64,000 nt of DNA from Streptomyces sp. S465 (GTDB taxonomy: Bacteria; Actinomycetota; Actinomycetes; Streptomycetales; Streptomycetaceae), in contig NZ_CP114036.1 in assembly GCF_026898115.1 (NCBI RefSeq), forward strand, positions 1,426,001-1,490,000, read 5' to 3'. The position numbers were made by a program, and so were the translations under genes. This document shows, in pieces, positions 60,097 through 64,000 of this stretch (the stretch's first letter is position 1; each line of letters begins with the position of its first letter). A model generated the notes under the pieces. It was not told where the DNA came from. It made no database searches and saw nothing but the letters and a program-made list of their open reading frames with translations.

Positions 60097-63000
60097 ATGC
60101 CCTGTCGCCCGTGCGGACTCGTCATCGTCACCGACCCCGGTGAGAACTGCATCGCCGTCATCGATCCCGAGTCGCGCAGGTTCGTGCCCACGCTCCGCGC
60201 GCCGATCCCGGTCCTGGCCCGGCGCATGACCGATCGCCTGGTGGTGCGCACCGCGGCCGACGGCCTCGACGCGCTGGCGGCCTTCCACAGCGGCGCCCTG
60301 CTGGACGCCCTCGCCGGCGCCCCGGACCGGCCGGCGCACCGCCCGGTCGCCGGGTCCGCCGCTTCCCTGGACGCCCCGGGGCTCCTCAACCAGTTCGCCG
60401 GAATCTTCCCCGACCAGGGGCCCTACAGCGGCGGCACCCTGGTGACCATCATCGGCAGCCACTTCTCGGGCGCCACGGCCGTGTTCTTCGGGCACCGCCG
60501 GGCGGCCGGCTTCTCCGTCCTCGACGACCAGACCATCCTCGCGGTGAGCCCCTCGGGGACCGGAGCGGTTCCGGTCCAGGTCACCACTCCGGGCGGTACG
60601 GCGCCCATCGGTTACTTCTTCTACATCCCCTGGCCCACCCTGACCGGTATCACGCCCCTGGCCGGTCCGATCGGCGGGGGCAACGTCGTCGAGCTCACCG
60701 GCGCCCATCTGAACACCGCGCGGCTGGTGCGCTTCGGCGATTCCGTCGCCTTCCCCACGGCCGTCTCCGACCAGCACCTCATCGTGACCGCTCCTCCGGC
60801 CGCGGGGGCCCGCACCGTTCCGGTGTACGTCATCACCGTGGGCGGAGTGAGCAACCGGCTGCTCTACACCTACGCCGCCGTCCCGGTCGTCAGCGGAGTC
60901 AGTCCGGCCACGGGGTCGGTCGCCGGCGGCGACACCGTCGTCCTGACCGGCACCGGGCTCAGCCAGGTCACCGCGGTCACCTTCGGCGGCGTCCCCGTGG
61001 CGTCCTCCCGCTCGTACTCCGACACCCTGCTCGTCGTGGTGACACCGCCGGGCGTCCCCGGGCCCGCCGACATCACCGTCACCACCGCCGGGGGCAGCGT
61101 GACGGTGCCGGGCGGCTTCGACTACAAGGCGCCGTCGACGACGGCCGTCACCTCCGCGCCCGACCCCGCCGTGGTCGGCCAGCCGGTGACCTTCACCGCC
61201 GTGGTGACGGGCGTCCCGCCCACGACGGGCACCCCCACCGGCACCGTCACCTTCGACTTCGGCGACGGCACCCCGACCGTGACCGCCCCCCTCACGGACG
61301 GCACGGCCACGGTCGGCCACGTCTATGCCGCGCCATCGGCCACCCCGTACCCCATCACCGCCGCGTACAGCGGCGATCCGTACCTCACGGCCTCCACCGG
61401 CCTGGACACCCAGACCGTCGGGGCGGCATCGACCACCACCACGGTGACCTCGGCTCCCGATCCGTCCGTGCCCGGACAGCCGGTCACCTTCACCGCCCGG
61501 GTGGCCCCCGCGCCGCCGGGGGCCGGTGCGCCGACGGGGACGGTGACGTTCGACTTCGGCGACGGCACTCCGACCGCCACCCTGCCGTTGGCGAGCGGGG
61601 CGGCGACGGCGACCCACGCCTACGCGGACGTCTCCGGGAGCCCGTACACCGCCACCGCCACCTACAGCGGCGACGCCGACTTCACCCCCTCCACGGGGAC
61701 GGACAGCCAGACCGTCGGCCAGGCGGGGACGGCCACCGCCGTGGTCTCCTCACCGAATCCGTCCCTCGCCGGACAGCCGGTCACCGTCACCGCCACGGTC
61801 ACGGCCGTACCTCCCGGCGCGGGCATCCCCTCCGGCACCATCACCTTCGACTTCGGCGACGGCACCCCGACCGCCACCCAACCGGTGTCCACCGGCACGG
61901 CAACGGTCATCCACACCTACCCGGACGCCGCCGGCAGCCCGTACACCATCACCGCCACCTACAGCGGCGACACTGACTTCACCCCCTCCACGGGGACGGG
62001 CACCCAGACCGTGGGACAGTCCGCGACGACGACCGCCGTGGCCACCGCGCCCGACCCGTCGGCGGTGGGCGAACCGGTCACCCTCACCGCCACGGTCACC
62101 GCCGTACCACCCGGCGCGGGCACCCCCACCGGCACCATCACCTTCGACCCCGGCGACGGCACCCCACCGGTCACCGCACCGGTCGTCGCGGGCTCCGCCA
62201 CCACCACCCACACCTACCCGGACGCCGCCGGCAGCCCGTATGCGGTCACCGCCGCCTACAGCGGCGACGCCAACTTCCTGACGTCCCTCGGCACCGGCTC
62301 CCACACCGTCCAGCCCGCCGCCACCGAGACCACCGTGACCACCGCGCCCGACCCGTCGGCGGTGGGCGAACCGGTCACCCTCACCGCCACGGTCACCGCC
62401 GTACCACCCGGCGCGGGCACCCCCACCGGCACCATCACCTTCGACCCCGGCGACGGCACCCCGCCCATCACCGCACCGGTCCTCGCGGGCTCCGCCACCA
62501 CCACCCACACCTACACCGACACCACCGGCAGCCCGTACACCGTCACCGCCACCTACAACGGGGACACCGACTTCACGTCGTCCAGCGGCTCCGACGCCCA
62601 CACCGTCGAACCGGCCGCCACCACCCTCTCCGTCGCCTCCGTGCCCGAACCCTCCACCGTGGGCCAGGAGACCACGTTCATCGCGAAAATCATCCCCGGG
62701 ACTCCGGAGGCGGGTTCACCCACGGGCACGGTGACGTTCGAGTTCAGCGACGACACGCCGCCCGTCACGGCGCCCGCCACCGGTGGCACGGCCACGGTCA
62801 CGCGCACCAACCCGGACGTGGCGCAGAGCCCGTACACGGTCGTGGCCACTTACAGCGGCGACCCCAACTTCCAGCCGTCCACGGCGACGGACACCCATCA
62901 GGTCGTCCAGGCCGGGTCGACCACGCTGGTGACCGCCGCACCGGCGCCCTCGGTCACCGGCGAGCCGGTGTCCTTCACCGCCACCGTGGCGGCCGTCCCA

Positions 63001-64000
63001 CCCGCCTCGTCCACGCCCACCGGCACGGTCACCTTCGACTTCGGCGACGGCACTCCGCCCGTGGCCGCCTCCCTCTCCGACGGTACGGCGACCACCGGCC
63101 ACGCCTACACCAGCGCGGCGGGCAGCCCGTACCCGGTCACCGTCACCTACGGCGGGGACACCGACTTCTCGGCGTCGACCGGCACGGTCCTGCACGCCGT
63201 CGACCCGGCCAGGACCACCACCACGATCACCGCCACGCCCGACCCGAGCGTCACGGGCGAGGTGGTCACCGTGACCGTGACGCCGACCGCGCCCGGGGCG
63301 GGCACCCCGACGGGCCCGGTCACCTTCGACTTCGGTGACGGCACCCCGATCGTCACCGCCCAGCTCGTGGCCGGTTCGGCCACCGTCACCCACGCCTACA
63401 CCAGCACGGTCGGCAGCCCCTACACCATCTCGGCCGAGTACGCCGGCGACGCCGACTTCGCCCCGTCCGAGAACACCCTCGTGCACACCGTCGCACCGGC
63501 CGCGACCACCACCACGGTGACCTCGTCGCCGAATCCGTCGGCGGTGGGCCAGAGCGTGACGCTGATCGCGCGGGTGGCACCGGTGCCGCCGGGCGCGGGC
63601 GCGCCCACCGGCACCGTCACCTTCGACTTCGGCGACGGCACCCCGACCGCCACCGCGCCGGTCGCCGGCGGGATGGCCACGACGACGCACACCTACGCCG
63701 CCACCGCGGGCAGCCCCTACACGATCACCGCCGGCTATGGCGGGGACACCGACTTCGCCGCCTCCACCGGGACCACCGTCCAGCAGGTGGAGATGAGCGT
63801 CTCCGCCACCTCGACGACGGTGAGCTCCGCTCCCGATCCGTCCGTCGTCGGTGAGCCGGTGGCCGTCTCCGCGACCGTCGCGGCCGTCCCGCCCGCCGCG
63901 GGCACCCCCACCGGCACGGTCATCTTCGACTTCGGCGACGGCACCCCGACCGTGACCGTCCCGCTCACCGGCGACACGGCGACGACCAGTCATGTGTACA
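60097..64000 (+). CDS. Giant IPT/TIG and Ig-like repeat protein (3' end outside window)
   Basis: An open frame of at least 1,301 residues, still open at the window end. Residues 1-100 start MPCRPCGLVIVTDPGENCIA, somewhat like one beta-propeller blade. Then come three IPT/TIG domains (about 103-178, 179-261, 262-345), each with a P-x-x-G-x-x-x-GG-x-x-V-x-x-x-G motif (IFPDQGPYSGGTLVTIIG; ITPLAGPIGGGNVVELTG; VSPATGSVAGGDTVVLTG). From about 346 there are ten bacterial Ig-like repeats of about 99 residues. No signal peptide or membrane helix is seen at this start, unusual for such a protein. The ATG has a weak ribosome site; no better in-frame start is nearby. Function unknown; a surface or structural/adhesive protein is the usual interpretation. 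Confidence 0.85.
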   Translation, partial: MPCRPCGLVIVTDPGENCIAVIDPESRRFVPTLRAPIPVLARRMTDRLVVRTAADGLDALAAFHSGALLDALAGAPDRPAHRPVAGSAASLDAPGLLNQFAGIFPDQGPYSGGTLVTIIGSHFSGATAVFFGHRRAAGFSVLDDQTILAVSPSGTGAVPVQVTTPGGTAPIGYFFYIPWPTLTGITPLAGPIGGGNVVELTGAHLNTARLVRFGDSVAFPTAVSDQHLIVTAPPAAGARTVPVYVITVGGVSNRLLYTYAAVPVVSGVSPATGSVAGGDTVVLTGTGLSQVTAVTFGGVPVASSRSYSDTLLVVVTPPGVPGPADITVTTAGGSVTVPGGFDYKAPSTTAVTSAPDPAVVGQPVTFTAVVTGVPPTTGTPTGTVTFDFGDGTPTVTAPLTDGTATVGHVYAAPSATPYPITAAYSGDPYLTASTGLDTQTVGAASTTTTVTSAPDPSVPGQPVTFTARVAPAPPGAGAPTGTVTFDFGDGTPTATLPLASGAATATHAYADVSGSPYTATATYSGDADFTPSTGTDSQTVGQAGTATAVVSSPNPSLAGQPVTVTATVTAVPPGAGIPSGTITFDFGDGTPTATQPVSTGTATVIHTYPDAAGSPYTITATYSGDTDFTPSTGTGTQTVGQSATTTAVATAPDPSAVGEPVTLTATVTAVPPGAGTPTGTITFDPGDGTPPVTAPVVAGSATTTHTYPDAAGSPYAVTAAYSGDANFLTSLGTGSHTVQPAATETTVTTAPDPSAVGEPVTLTATVTAVPPGAGTPTGTITFDPGDGTPPITAPVLAGSATTTHTYTDTTGSPYTVTATYNGDTDFTSSSGSDAHTVEPAATTLSVASVPEPSTVGQETTFIAKIIPGTPEAGSPTGTVTFEFSDDTPPVTAPATGGTATVTRTNPDVAQSPYTVVATYSGDPNFQPSTATDTHQVVQAGSTTLVTAAPAPSVTGEPVSFTATVAAVPPASSTPTGTVTFDFGDGTPPVAASLSDGTATTGHAYTSAAGSPYPVTVTYGGDTDFSASTGTVLHAVDPARTTTTITATPDPSVTGEVVTVTVTPTAPGAGTPTGPVTFDFGDGTPIVTAQLVAGSATVTHAYTSTVGSPYTISAEYAGDADFAPSENTLVHTVAPAATTTTVTSSPNPSAVGQSVTLIARVAPVPPGAGAPTGTVTFDFGDGTPTATAPVAGGMATTTHTYAATAGSPYTITAGYGGDTDFAASTGTTVQQVEMSVSATSTTVSSAPDPSVVGEPVAVSATVAAVPPAAGTPTGTVIFDFGDGTPTVTVPLTGDTATTSHVY
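61132..64000 (+). repeat. Tandem 297-bp repeats coding for Ig-like domains
   Basis: Ten head-to-tail units begin near 61132, 61429, 61726, 62023, 62320, 62617, 62914, 63208, 63499 and 63805, with a nearly constant 297-bp period (one unit 291, one 306). Each codes for T-T-x-V-x-S-x-P-x-P-S-x-x-G-x-P-V-x-x-x-A, then PTGTVTFDFGDGTP, then H-x-Y...GSPY-x-x-x-A-x-Y-x-GD-x-x-F. Bases 62042-62165 and 62339-62462 are identical, and both units share the variant FDPGDG. Confidence 0.9.

Noticed and set aside
61323..63993. Leftward open frames repeated every 297 bp at the right end
   Set aside because: They are antisense shadows of the Ig-like repeats; their regular spacing simply mirrors the repeat period.
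61132..64000. CRISPR array in the regular repeats at the right end
   Set aside because: The 297-bp units are coding and in frame, far longer than CRISPR repeats, and there are no unique spacers or cas genes.

Overview
The window is very GC-rich, with short operons, frequent GTG starts and gene families typical of the genus: a Cvn (conservon) signalling module, mycothiol-linked formaldehyde detoxification, FtsR/GarA-type regulators, and an rRNA operon without spacer tRNAs. It reads as a chromosomal segment of Streptomyces or a very close actinomycete. I see no prophage, insertion sequence, CRISPR array or large biosynthetic cluster.

Layout. 1-8.4 kb: small accessory and regulatory genes. These are a truncated MocR-type regulator divergent from a PNPOx-like flavoprotein, an EamA transporter, an SRPBCC protein, a PadR regulator, PhzF, a CPBP protease, a glutamate-cysteine ligase family enzyme and two small proteins of unknown function. 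8.5-11.7 kb: gcvP behind a tandem glycine riboswitch. 11.8-23.2 kb: a PRC-barrel gene, then a long leftward block (CDP-alcohol phosphatidyltransferase, mannose-1-phosphate guanylyltransferase, DUF881, sbp, DUF881, GarA-like FHA protein, FtsR, DUF151 nuclease, MerR, DinB). From memory this is the actinobacterial pgsA2-to-gcvB neighbourhood of Mycobacterium, here without gcvH. 23.3-28.5 kb: a leftward 16S-23S-5S rRNA operon. 29.0-31.2 kb: crr and ptsI of the sugar phosphotransferase system, divergent from the rRNA operon. 31.3-40.6 kb: an unknown conserved-looking gene, an MFS exporter divergent from a second MocR regulator, acetoacetate-CoA ligase, a GH31 glycosidase and a secreted VanX-like dipeptidase. 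40.6-44.7 kb: a polyamine-type ABC importer operon. 45.0-47.4 kb: glpF-glpK. 47.4-51.6 kb: cvnABCD. 51.9-59.9 kb: a probable glycine-betaine (or related N-methyl amine) demethylation locus. 60.1 kb to the window end: a very large IPT/TIG plus Ig-like repeat protein that continues outside the window.

How the genes work together. The right-hand locus holds a Rieske oxygenase alpha subunit, a Rieske ferredoxin, an FAD ferredoxin reductase, a dimethylglycine-dehydrogenase-like flavoprotein fused to a GcvT domain, an S-(hydroxymethyl)mycothiol dehydrogenase and an IclR regulator. Together they can strip N-methyl groups and dispose of the formaldehyde. The end product would be sarcosine/glycine, which could feed the riboswitch-controlled gcvP on the left. 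The most unusual items are the mannose-1-phosphate guanylyltransferase whose phosphomannomutase-like half has lost its catalytic motifs, the roughly 195-residue repetitive tail on DinB, a GarA-like protein carrying an extra zinc ribbon, and the repeat protein at the right edge, two of whose repeats are identical over about 124 bp.
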